Source: Cannabis sativa (lineage: Eukaryota; Streptophyta; Magnoliopsida; Rosales; Cannabaceae). From it: a stretch of 64,000 bases of DNA. The first letter of the stretch is position 1, and the number at the start of each line of letters is the position of its first letter. Where the stretch lies: contig NC_083607.1 in NCBI RefSeq assembly GCF_029168945.1, forward strand, positions 42,269,257-42,333,256, written 5' to 3'. Below, piece after piece: positions 12,855 to 26,949 of the stretch. The notes under the pieces were generated by a model. That model was given only the letters and a program-made list of their open reading frames with translations, did not search any database and was not told the origin of the DNA. The position numbers and the translations under genes are program-made.

Positions 12855-13205
12855 TTGTATTTATTTATTGAAACATATGGATAAATAAAAATTAAAAAAA
12901 ATCAATCACATAAACTTTTGTGTACAGTATATATATGATTATTGTTTTATTTTTTTTTAAAAAAGAAATATATATAGATAGAAAGATGGCAATTTATATT
13001 GTAATATTGTCTACACTATACTATATATCTATTGTTTAATTTTATTTTATTTTTAAGTATTGTGCTTTTTTTTTTATTTAATAGTATAAGAAAAAAAATA
13101 TTGAAGTAACCATATGTCACTCATATATTCTAAATATTTTTCACGAACGTTGTTTTTGCATATGAATATTTTTCAATAGATATCATTTGTATGTTATTAG
13201 ATGGA
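12855..13205. other. AT-rich spacer, no gene seen
   Basis: A/T-rich DNA between the foldback element and the Harbinger remnant, with no recognisable coding or repeat unit. Confidence 0.5.
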
Positions 13206-14194
13206 ACAATTTAGTGTAAATCAAAGAGTAAGTTGAAAGAATATTGAAGTGGTAAAAATATTTTTGGAGACTTGTATTCAAAAAGTATCTTTACATGGAA
13301 GGCTTTGAAGTAGTTTATAGCTAGATTTGTGAAATAAAGTTAGACAACTTTTAGGGACTACTAATTCTTTCTTTGAACCACACAAAAGCAATTGAAGAAT
13401 CATTTTGATTATCTAAAGGATAAATATCAAACTTGGTTGCCAATAACTATATGAAAATAGGAAATATTTATGATTCTACAACTAATACCATTCTTATGTC
13501 CAATGTCAAACGAGATGAGTAAATTAAGGTTATTTCTCTATATAACTATTTTATGATTTAGATATTTAATTTACACATAATAAAATACATTGTGTTTTGG
13601 TATTGGATATAGGATCACCCAAAGGCAAACCATTGAAAAGTTCCCCTTTACCCTTTTTAGATCTCGGTAAAGCACTATTTGATGGTACTACTGCAACCGA
13701 ATTTTATAATTTGAGTCCTAGTTGTACAATTTCTCAACCTATTAACTCATCTACATCTCCTAATATTTAGACAGATGCTTATGTTGAAGAAAGTGCACCT
13801 AGTAACCAAATTGATGAAGTTGATAACTTTTCTATCTCAATATTCAACTCCTTTAGGAGGACAAAAGAAGAAAAGAAAGCATTTATCTTAACATAATATT
13901 GATGATAAGATGTCTATTGCATTGGAGTTGTTAATTAAAAAGAATAGTTGTCCTGAAGTTGAGGATTGCATGGAAAAATTGGATGGACTTGGATGGGAGG
14001 AGCCTTTGTATAGTGCAACTATTGGTATACTTTGTGAAGGCGATAGCTATAGAAAAACATGGATGAACATGAAAGATGTCAACATGGATGGGGGGAGCCT
14101 TTGTATAGTGCAACTATTGGTATACTATGTGAAGATGATAGCTATAGAAAAGCATGGATGAACTTGAATGACGTCAACATAATGGAGAATTAGG
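13206..14194 (+). pseudogene. PIF/Harbinger ORF1, Myb/SANT-like protein remnant
   Basis: PIF/Harbinger transposons carry a second gene for a Myb/SANT-like DNA-binding protein that helps the transposase. The C-terminal part is recognisable here: a Ser/Pro-rich linker with SPKGKPLKSSPLPFLDL (from about 13615), then IALELLIKKNSCPEVEDCM and LDGLGWEEPLYSATIGI (13915-14035). The N-terminal DNA-binding part (13206-13520) is full of stops. A 95-bp tandem duplication copies the last conserved block: AGCCTTTGTATAG occurs at 14001 and 14096. It lies upstream of the transposase remnant in the same orientation, the normal order in some PIF elements. Confidence 0.75.
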
Positions 14195-14479
14195 TTAAGG
14201 CAATGGAGAAAAAATTAGGATATTTTTTATTTAGTTATTTAAGATATAATTATGCTTAGATAACTTTTATTTGGTACATCATGTCATGAATATATTTTTT
14301 CTTTTGTGTATCGAACTTTATTGATTTATTATAGTTATCTATAAATGTTACATTTTTAATCCTAGTATTGTCCTTCTAAAGTGGCTATAATTTTTTTTAA
14401 TAGATTTAATATGAAATTTGAGAATCAACTTTTACCCTTAATGATTTTCTATTGATATGTACATCGTAAATGCAACTAT

Positions 14480-15625
14480 TTACTTAGAGGTAAAGATAAT
14501 ACTTCAACTCTATCTTGTACAAGATACACTTTGGAGTTGCTATGCGGCTCAAATCGACAATGCATAGAGTGGATCTAGATATGTTATGATGCATTTGTTC
14601 TTTTGTGCAATCATTTTAGACAGAGAGAATGGATTAAAGATAGTAAGCATGTATCAGTTGAAGAAAATATAGAATTATTTTTAACCTTCATAGCACATAA
14701 TAAGCGATTTGTTGACATAAAGCGAAAAATTCAACGCTCTTCACAAGCTGTTCACAAGTATTTTCATGAGGTTCTTGAAGCAATGATGTATTTTGCAAAA
14801 GAGATGACATTAGCCACAGTTGATCTTGATTCCAATATTCTAATTGCTCAAAAAAATATTAGAAAAATTTTCAAGGTATTGTATTTTTAAATCATGATTG
14901 TATAAGTAAAATATGTGTCATAAATATTGAAATTATAAATTTATTGTAGGGGCAATAGGTACACTTGATAGAACACTAGTGCATGCTATAATTCCACTTG
15001 ATAAACAAACTGCTTATAGAGAAAGAGAAAAGGGGAACTGTTACAAAAATGTTATAGCAATATGTGACTTCAACATGGTGTTTACTTATGTTTACGCAGG
15101 ATGGGAAGGACTAGCACATGATCCACGAGTTCTAAAAGAGATAGTAGCCAAGCTAAATAATTATTTTCTATTTCTTCCTCCAAGTAAGTGATTAACGAAA
15201 TTTATTTTATCGCGATAAACTAATTCTTTAATTTAACTAATTCAATATTTGTATGTGTATACATTTCAAATACGAATTACCTATGTGATGCAGCATATCC
15301 ATGCTCTCAGGGATTTTTATCTTCTTATCACAATGTTCGATGTTGGTTAGGAGATTATCGCCGTAGTCGTGCTGTAATGAAAGAGGAAAAGTTTATTCAT
15401 GCTCACGCTAAACTTAGAAATGTGATCGAACGTTCATTTAGAGTTTTGAAAGTAAGATTTCCAATACTAGATAAGATGGCTCCATATGAGTTTTATGTCC
15501 AAAGAGATGTTGTTATTGCATGTTTTGCAATTAACAATTTTATCATGAAGGAGCGTATTAATGGTGAATTATTCAATCAATTTGATCAACCTCAAGTAAT
15601 TTTTAAGGAAAGATCAGAAGAATAA
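14480..15625 (+). pseudogene. PIF/Harbinger DDE transposase, broken
   Basis: The nuclease of a PIF/Harbinger element. The N-terminal helical part reads through 14603-14888 (ELFLTFIAHNKRF, SSQAVHKYFHEVLEAM). An apparent intron (14889-14946) is followed by the catalytic block 14947-15191. The first Asp sits in GTLDRTLVHA, where the family has DGT, so three residues appear inserted and the Gly is Arg. The second Asp is in WEGLAHDPRVLKE. A second intron-like gap (15183 to about 15265) leads to YLCDAAYPC, GFLSSYHNVR and NVIERSFRVLK with the Glu (15416-15450). Stops, the altered first motif and lost splice sites make it inactive. No terminal inverted repeats could be fixed. Confidence 0.85.
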
Positions 15626-16151
15626 ATTATGGAGGAAACAAATAAACCCAATTGGAGAGCAAAAAATGCACATTTCATGAATAATTTGATAAATGAACTT
15701 GCACTAAAGTTAATGCAAAAAACAGGAAACAATTGATACTTTAAATTTTTTAAAATTAATTATATTTTGTATTTGAATATTAAAATACTTTTTTTTTTTA
15801 AAATTAGATATAATATAATAAATTTATTAACATTATATAATTAAAAACTCTGAAAAATACATTCAGATATGAAAACGACAAACAATCTATATATTTAAGT
15901 ATTCTAATTCAGATATAATATCTTATTATTCAGATGTGTATTCAAATTTAAAGGTCTGAATCTTAATAAAAACAAATGCACCTTACACTCTTACTATTGG
16001 TTAGAATTATTATTCCCTATTATTAAATAAAAAATATATTAATTTTTTTTTTAAAAAAAAAAATACTTGTTGGTAACCTGTTATAGGAAGTCAACATATT
16101 ACCACATCATTCTTTTTTTTAATACCCATTGATTACTCATTAAGAAATGTT

Positions 16152-16187
<36 letters not shown>

Positions 16188-16891
16188 CTTAGAAGACATA
16201 TTATAAAATAGATAAAATATTAAGAGATAAATAGCAAAAAAAAAATGTTGACATCTCATTTGATTTATATTTTTCTTTATATATTGAGAAAAAAATAATG
16301 TTAAGTTTCATTTAAAATAATTTAGTTTGAATATTTTTTTAAGCTAATAAAAATATAAAATTTTAAAATAAAATTAAATAAAAAACTTATAAAACAAATA
16401 TTTATTTAATAATTACTTTTAAAAATATATAAATAATAAAATGTATATGAGAAGAAAGATAAAAAACTATAAGACATTAAAAATAAAATAATAAAAACTA
16501 ATAAGGTAAGAAATTAATCAACTACCCATAAATAGAAATACTTTTGGATGAATTAATATGGCACAAAAAGAATAATATGCCTACATAATTTATAAACAAT
16601 GTGAGACATTTAGTTCCATATGTTTTTGTAGTTGTTTTCTAAACAAAATAAAAAAAATTCACAAAATTTTAAAAATAGAATAAAAAAATTCAAGATGCCA
16701 CCTAAACTTATTGTGTGGTTTCCTTTATATTATATATAGATAGATTAGGGATAATCAAAACCAAACAAGTTATATATTTTTAAGAAAGAAAAGTAGAACA
16801 ATTCAGAAGGATTTATAAAGACAGTGATTTTAGACCATTCTGTGTTATTTTAAAGTACAGAGGACCATTAGAATTATTGTCAAAGCAGAGG
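15626..16891. other. AT-rich intergenic stretch with an (AT)16 microsatellite
   Basis: No gene was recognised. An AT dinucleotide run of 32 bases lies at 16154-16185. The last part before 16892 is presumably the 3' flank and 3' UTR of the minus-strand reductase gene; no single poly(A) signal stands out in the AT-rich sequence. Confidence 0.6.
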
Positions 16892-19511
<2,620 letters not shown>

Positions 19512-19649
19512 TTATATTCCGCTGCAACCACTATAAGGTTTCTTATACTTTATATGTGTTTATTTCATATCGTTTTAGAAGTTCATATTTAGGATGTTAA
19601 ATAACATACTTGTTAGTAAATCTAATATCCTGGTAAAATAATTCTAGCA
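19512..19649 (+). repeat. Family A LTR, 3' end fragment
   Basis: About 138 bp match the last part of the family A LTR (compare 3346-3483), ending TTCTAGCA where intact copies end TTCCAACA. There is no primer binding site after it, so this is a truncated LTR relic. Confidence 0.85.
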
Positions 19650-20596
19650 CATGCATGCTCAATGTCACTCGGCCATGTTTCTCACAAATATTACTCTGCA
19701 GCCATGGAAATGAACACTCAACATGCCCTCCTACAACAACTTGGCTATAATTAGAGAAATCCTCCTAAGTATGGAAAAGGAAGGTGGCAAGTGTACGACT
19801 ACAAGGATAAGGTGTGCATGTGAAATGTGTACAACCACGCCTTATGCAAGCTCCGAAAGCAAGGAGGTACGAGTAATGGAGGCAACGCACTTAGAAAGCC
19901 TGACAGTCTGACCATTGGTACACAACAGCTACCACTCATGCTACCATGAACTACTTGACACCAGACAAAGGTACAAGGTGCTAGACCACCTCCTGAAATC
20001 TGCAATTCACAGACCATGGAGATTGCCATGTCGCTTGGGACCACTATTGTCTACCAGACCATCAGAGCCAATAAATACCCTCTTCTCAAATGTGAGAAGG
20101 GATTGGAAAATCTTGTAATCAACATATTAAAAACAATAGAAAGAAATTTTTCTCTCTTACTCTAAAATCTCATTATTATTTGAATTTGTACTTCATCTAA
20201 TTTATGAGTTATAAGTATAGATTTTGATTTTTCGGCCAAAAATTTAGTTTATGAGTTCTTACCATCAACATACACAAATCATATTACACAATAACAATCA
20301 TAAATCAATTTACGTTTTACACACAATCTGATTTTTTTTCTTAAAAAAAAAATATATAATTATATACATATATATATATCTATATCATTGAGAGGTAGGC
20401 CGCTGCTCGGCCATCTCCAGACCTGGTGGTCTGGCTGGTTGCTGCTTAGTTGACACCGAAGTTGGTGGTGTCAGAAGGCAAGAGAGCTGGTGGTGGCAAA
20501 CCAAAATAGAAAAAAAAAAAAAAAGAGACAGAAGTCTGAAAAGAATAAAATGAAAGAGATGAAGAAGAAGAAGAAGACGTGGTGGTGGTGGGGGTC
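19650..20596. other. Unassigned stretch left of element A
   Basis: Short open frames at 19723-20118 have no recognisable similarity. The last 200 bp (20390-20596) are less AT-rich, with GGTGGTGG and GAAGAAG short repeats, and continue across the insertion into 30840-30930. No gene is supported. Confidence 0.4.
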
Positions 20597-20601
20597 GCCA
20601 T

Positions 20602-22444
20602 TGTTGGGTTTTATGCCCTAAATAAAACTCATTTCAAAATAATCAGATTTACGTTCACATGATTTATTTCATGATTATATGTACATAATGTATAAATTGA
20701 TCTGAAACCCCTTTCACATACTTGATCCTGTTTATTGTGCTGTCAACACATTGGAAAATAAACATGACTATGTGAATAAAGATTCCTAGATTTATCAGAC
20801 ATAGGGTTTTACTGATATGATAATCTACAACAGAGTTTACTTGCATTTGGAGAAGTGCTATGTTCTTTCCAGAGCATTGGTTAAAGTAAAGCTCAGGTTG
20901 GATGCATGGAGTATGCATCGGAAGGGACCGATATTGAACTTTGACTTAGATTTATTAAACTTACCGTAATATCTATTCAAGTCAATATCGCCTAGTTGAT
21001 CCTAGATCAAATGATCTTAATCTTGTTATGATTAGGTTCAATCTCAAGAGGCTATTCGTGTTCTTTGATTTGTTAGTTAAGCCTACTTTTAGGTCAGGGT
21101 GATACGTATATTTTGGGAACACGGTAGTGCAATTGAGTGGGAGCGCTAACATAAACATGGAATCTATAGCTTCTATCTGGCGAATAGTAAGTAAAGGATG
21201 ATCTCCTTCGAGCTTGACCCAACGAAAATAAATGGTGGAGATCTCATTTCACATAAGCTAAAATATCATTTATACGGGGTTAAGTGTTTTAAGGATTAAA
21301 TACATTGTCAGGTGCAACGGTAATCTAATCCTTTTACAGTGTAGATCATTCATATAGAGGATCATTGATCAAATTAGGATTATAACAATGGATAACTAAT
21401 GATGTGTCTATATGGTGGAACATATAGAGCATTCTATATACTGAGAGTGCAATTCTAAGTTCTATGCGTGGATTCAACAAAGAATTAATAAGTTAGTGAA
21501 TTTTAGTGATAAATTCTTGATCTACTTATTGGAAGCTCAGTTATATAGACCCATGGGCCCCGCACTAGTTGAGATAATATTGCTTGTAAGACTCATACAA
21601 TTGGTTTTGATTAATCAATTATAATTCTCAAATTAGACTATGTCTATTTGTGAATTTTTCATAAAGTAAGGGCGAAATTGTAAAGAAAGAGTTTTTAGGG
21701 GCATATTTGTTAATTATGATACTTTGTATGGTTCAATTAATAAATATGATAAATGACAATATTATTTAATAATTATTTATAGTTATTAAATAGTTAGAAT
21801 TGGCATTTAAATGGTTGAATTAGAAAATTGGCGTTTTTGAGAAAATCAGATGCAGAAAAGATAAAACTGTAAAATTGCAAAAAGTGAGGCCCAAATCCAC
21901 TTTGTATGGACGGCCACTTTTGTAAGGAATTTAAACTGATATTTTTATTATTTAAATGCCAAATAATTCAAACCTAACCCTAGTGGAATGTTATAAATAG
22001 ATAGTGAAGGCTTCAGGAAACTTACGCTTCTGATTCACAGAAAAACTTGAGCCTTCTCTCTCCCTATCTGGCCGACCACTCTCTCTGTCTTTCTTCCCTC
22101 TTAAATTTCGAAATTCTTAGTGTATGAGTAGTGCCCACACACAGCAAGTGATACCTCAACCATAGTGATGAAGATCGTGACGAAAGACTTTCAGCAAGAA
22201 GGAGTTTCAGCACTAAAGATTCAGAGAAAGAGATCTAGGTTCAGATATTGATAATGCTCTGCTACAGAAAGGAATTAAGGGCTAGATATCTGGACGGAAG
22301 GAGTCATATTATTCCGCTGTACCCAATGTAAGGTTTCCTAAACTTTATATGTGTTTATTTCATCGTTTTAAAAAGTTCATATTTAGGGTGTTAAACAACA
22401 TACTTGTGAGTAGATCTAAGATCCTGGTAAAATAATTTCCAACA
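20602..22444 (+). repeat. Element A 5' LTR (1843 bp)
   Basis: TGTTGGGTTT to TTTCCAACA. A TATA box (TTATAAATAG) at 21991-22000 marks the likely U3 promoter. It is 38 bp shorter than the 3' LTR, mainly through one deletion near 20650. A minus-strand frame of 84 codons at 20664-20918 recurs in the 3' LTR only because the LTRs are copies. Confidence 0.95.
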
Positions 22445-22446
22445 AC

Positions 22447-22457
22447 TGGTATCAGAG
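22447..22457 (+). other. Primer binding site of element A
   Basis: TGGTATCAGAG, two bases after the LTR, matches the plant copia primer site complementary to the 3' end of initiator tRNA-Met. Confidence 0.9.
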
Positions 22458-22746
22458 TCATGGTAATTGATTTGCTTGCAAGAAATTTGGACTTTAGAAC
22501 GATTGTTTGATGTTTCGGACGGTATCATGTTGTATTGAGTGTGATTTGATGATTGATTGATGTTTGTGAATTTTTCGTGAAAAATAATTGAATATCTATT
22601 TCTAAAATTATTTTTATTGGATATTATGGAAAAAATTAAGCAAGTTACTTTTTTACAGAACTCAATTTGGATTTAATTTGAATTAGTTATGATTTTTTGA
22701 AGTTTCGAAAAAAATCCGGAATCGTGCAACTTCACGCGCGCGCGCA

Positions 22747-22904
22747 CGAGGCTTGTCCCTCGGACAGCACGCGGGCAGACAAGATTTTTGTCTGAAATCC
22801 TGGGCTCCGCACGCGGAGAGGCTGCTGGCAGCCTCCTGCGCCGAGAAATCTCGCCCATGCACTCCCTGTTGCGCGCGCGGACAGTATGCAATGCATACTG
22901 TCCG
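22747..22904 (+). other. Array of six perfect hairpins in the element A leader
   Basis: In a GC-rich island 300 bp after the primer site, six perfect inverted repeats follow one another. They are 22747-22762 (arms CGAGG/CCTCG), 22776-22794 (CAGACAA/TTGTCTG), 22805-22818 (CTCCGC/GCGGAG), 22818-22835 (GAGGCTGC/GCAGCCTC), 22842-22853 (CGAGA/TCTCG) and 22878-22904 (13-bp arms starting CGGACAGTATGCA, one-base loop). The position fits an untranslated leader where packaging or dimerisation signals lie in retroelements. Function is inferred from position and structure only. Confidence 0.75.
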
Positions 22905-22959
22905 TACAGCTCGCAATTTTTTCGTTTTTCTTCGTTTTTTCATGCTTTTTCATGGAATT

Positions 22960-25740
22960 AACTTCCGATTTTTTGTGTAGTTCTGTATTTATACATTTAC
23001 TATTCCTAATTCAATTCTAATTATCATAATTAAATTTATTAATATTTTTTAAATTTAATTCATGATATTAGTGTAATTTGAATATGAAAATAGTAAATAT
23101 CTATCTTTTTTTGCTTAATTATCTATCTTATTTTTAAATTTGATTATATCTTATCTTATTTTTAAATTTAAGGTCAGATTTTAAATTTTTAAATTAATTT
23201 TTTTTTTTAAATAATTTGACCTTATTTAAATTTAAAATAAGATAACTATAATCATGTAATTTTAAATAGATGTAAGATATTTTGCTAACTTTTAAATTTT
23301 GTTATTTTATTTATTTAAATTACATTTAAAATCTGAAAAAGATATTCATTTATCTTTTTTAATTTTTTATTTAATTTTTATTTATAAAATAACATTTAAT
23401 TTTTAAAAGTAGTTAGCAAATTTTGAAATGATATTTAGGTTGGTTGAAACCTAATTTTTCAAAATTGTAGGTTTAATTTTAAATATTATTATATTAATTT
23501 CGAAAATACATAAATTTTATTTTATTTTATTATTTTTTGAAAATAATTTTTATTTAATTAATTTTTTCGAAATAATTTATTTAAAATTAAATAAATCCTA
23601 CATCCAACTATCCAGCTAACCTTGTTGCAGGAGTATGTGTTTTAGCTTGTTTGTAAGTTTTCAAAACCTATTATTGCTTGATTCCAAATAGTCATGGTTA
23701 ACTTTTTGCCAGATCTAATAATCTGATGGCTCCCTTGGTCAAGTCAATAATTTGTAACAGGTATATTTACAATCTTCTTTCATCTGTGTATGACCTAGCA
23801 ACATGATAGGACCCATCCAAAGTGTGCCTGTGTGAGCCTATGTGTTTAATTTCATTATAGATGCATATAGGTTGTTGTTGCTAAATAAAATGTCATAGTT
23901 CTTGATAGATTTTATTTAGGCCCATTTAGTTGTTGGGCCTATTCAATTAATAACAGTTGTTCATTTTAAGGTTAAATTCCTCTCTTTTGGGCCTTGTGTA
24001 AGAGTTGAGAGCCATAGTAGTGGGCACGACATACTGAACCCAGCCTCCCCTCACACGAACCACCCCAATTGTGAAGGCCCATTTGCCTGATTTGAATAAC
24101 TGTACTAGGTTAATTAAACTAGTTTAACCTAATAAAATTGATTAGCAACATAATTAATTTCATTTATTTTGAAATTAATTTAAGAAAATTATAGTTTAAA
24201 GAATTTTTTTATTCTAAGCTAAACTATATGTATTTTCTTGTATTTAATTAAATATAGAATTATAACCATCTAGATTCTTTCTGAAGCTTAATTTAAATTT
24301 TTCATTAAATATTCCTATTTAAGTTGACACTTAGTTATCTATAACTAACCAACTTAAATCTAAATATCTTTTGGATTTAAAATTTCAAAATTAAGTTGAG
24401 GAATTTTAGGCATTGGTTATTAAGATTCTTTAGATATTTTTTAAGTTAATATCTTTTCGAATATTAACTTAAAATGAAATATTTTAAATATTTTTTAAGT
24501 TAATATCTTTTCAAATATTAACTTAAAATAGAATATTTTCAAATTAAGTGGTTACAACTTAATTTTTGATATTTAATTAAATTTAAATTTGAAAATATTT
24601 AAGTTCTTTTTTAATACAACTTAAATTAGATATTTTTTCAAATTTTGTGGAAAAGATACTTAGTCAAATAAGATATTTTCTAGATAGTTATTTCTAGACT
24701 ACTTATTATTTCTAATATTAAATAGGAAAATATTATACATTGTGAAATTAATTATTTAAATAATTAATTTCAGTACAATTTATTTTAAGTATATTTTTTT
24801 CTAGTATTAAACTAGAATTAATAATTAAGCCTTCTCTACACTTAATTATTTATTTCTTGAATTTAATACATTTAATCAATTTGAAAATTAAATATCTAAG
24901 TTGATTTTCATCATGATCCTTAAATATTTCTTTTTCATGACACTTAATTAAATAGAAAATTATTTTTAGTTGAAATTTATTTTTTCAACTAAATTTAAAT
25001 AATTTTCAAAATATATTTTTTCTTTATTTTATTAATCAAATTTCGAAATTGCATTTCTTAAATGCTGGAATTTTGAATTTTATTTGAAAAATAGATTAAA
25101 GTTGTAAATTATTTATTTTAATTTTGGACCAACTTAGATCAATGATTTTTTCATTTATTGATTAATTTAAAATAAATGAATTAACATATATTATTAGAAA
25201 TTGAATTAATTAGTCAAAGAAAAATCTAGATAGGTGATATTTTTGCTAGAAGTATTTTTCTAGTGTATTTAATTAAATAGATAATTAATATTTAAGTTGA
25301 TTTTCATCATCATAATTAAATATTTGAAATTTTTCTTATATATATTTAATTAAATAGGAAAATTATATTTTTTGTTGTAAATTAATTTTATTAATTAATT
25401 TTGGGCCAACATTAAATTAGAATAATTTTTCCAGGATTTATTTTTTATTTTAACATGCATTTTCGAAAACTGTATCCTTGAATACTTTAATTTTTCGAAA
25501 TGCAATATATATTTATAGAAAATTAAATTTGAGTTGTAAATTAATTTTGTAACAACTTAAATTGAATATTTTTCTAAATATTTATTGGAAATTATTACTA
25601 AGATGGAAATAATTCATGTTCTTTTCATATCCATCTAAGCAAAAATTTATATTTAGAATTTTTAATTCTAAATTGGAAATTTTAATTAAATAAATATATA
25701 TTTAAAAATAAATAGATTAAAAGAGAATCAAAGAAAATAC
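22960..25740 (+). other. Long AT-rich non-coding interior of element A with foldbacks
   Basis: Very AT-rich DNA with inverted and direct repeats. Inverted pairs lie at about 23150-23176 with 23215-23243, and about 23280-23311 with 23383-23418. A hairpin with a CTAATA loop is at 23710-23725. Two tandem 54-bp copies of a 12-bp-arm hairpin are at 24441-24472 and 24495-24526. The phrase AAGTTGATTTTCATCAT is repeated near 24898 and 25291. No gag frame was found where gag would be expected. Confidence 0.65.
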
Positions 25741-25782
25741 AACTCTCTTTAAATAATGAGCTTTATTATTAAGATATTGGAT

Positions 25783-26545
25783 CTCCATTGTTGGTTTTAC
25801 ATCGCGTTTGTTCTAGTGAGTAATCCTCCCTAAAGGAGGAACGTTCATTAGCAATTTCGCACTGTTTAATCTCGAAAGATAAGTAGTTTGTAAGTGTTTT
25901 ATATGGTATGGATCACCCTAATGGTGGCGACCATATTTGACTTGCAAATTTCGAAACAATAGTGGAAGCTCATAAGATAGAATTGCCTTGACTCTCGCCT
26001 AAACGAGACAATGCTGAATTCCAATCTTGATCGAATAAAAGGTTGCTAGAATGTTTAACATTTTAGATGAGCTGACAACTCTATTCAATGGATGGTAGCT
26101 TTGGCTCTCGCCTAAACGAGACACTGATATCAGTTTGTTGAAAACCTTGGAAATTATTTAGGATTGTATGTTTTAGTATTTTCACTAGTTATTCGTACTT
26201 GCTATATGTTTTATAATTTCTGAATTGTGTATGAATTTATATTGAACCATGTTATTTTCTGTTATTAAGTTGTAGTTTAATCTCGAATCTTCATTGTTGG
26301 TCTAACTTGGCTTGTTTATCTAATGAGATAAATCCCTAGTGGATTTTCACCATTAGACATACATAATAGTGTTAGATCTCGAAAGATAAATATTGTATAT
26401 GCAACATCTAGCTGTTCATCAATTGATGACACCTTAGACTAGTATTTTTACAATATAAAACAAGAAGATTATATACATAAATAAGATTACTTTGACTTTC
26501 GCTAATCGAAGCATCGTTGGATTCTTATTTATAAACAAAATTATC
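25783..26545 (+). repeat. Duplicated structured module in element A with covarying hairpins
   Basis: Two diverged copies, 25783-26045 and 26287-26545 (offset about 506), share phrases such as CATTGTTGG and ATCTCGAAAGATAA. Each keeps three hairpins at matching places despite sequence change. The first pair is TCCTCC/GGAGGA (25824-25840) against AAATCC/GGATTT (26330-26346), each inside an outer stem CTAGTG/CATTAG or CTAATG/CATTAG. The second pair is TCACC/GGTGG (25913-25927) against TCATC/GATGA (26416-26429). The third pair is TCTCG/CGAGA (25993-26008) against TTTCG/CGAAG (26497-26511). An extra copy of TCTCG-CCTAAA-CGAGA is at 26106-26121. Most loops are CTAAA, CTAAT, CTAGT or CCTAAA. Confidence 0.75.
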
Positions 26546-26949
26546 CTAATTCCTCTTAGCTTATTCATTTCGCATTAGCTCAATAACATATCATTGGATG
26601 AATGGTCTATATATCATATCATGTCATTCTATATTTTCTCTTAAAAAATTAAATGACGCATATGATTATAATCCTGAAATTCTATTCCCAATTGATATAA
26701 ATCCTCAATCTTAGAAATCTCCTACTTGTATGGGAAAATTAGACTTAGAGTTAAATTAGTATTGGTGGTCCAAGATAGAATTACTCATTATATTTGGTAT
26801 AAATTTATGTCTTTGACTTTAATTTTAGATTCCAAACAGAAATTTTCTTATATTTCTAATTCCAGAATACAATGCAGTTACATTTTCTCAAGTGTTTAAT
26901 ATCCATCTTCTATTAATGGATTCAAACTATATGGAATATGAGGTATTCT

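Noticed and set aside
19723..20118. Two short plus-strand frames that could be a small gene
   Set aside because: No domain, splice pattern or promoter supports them; they lie between an LTR relic and element A.
22673..22980. Overlapping frames with Arg/Ala-rich peptides
   Set aside because: They overlie the GC-rich hairpin array and exist in three frames because stops are rare in GC-rich DNA.
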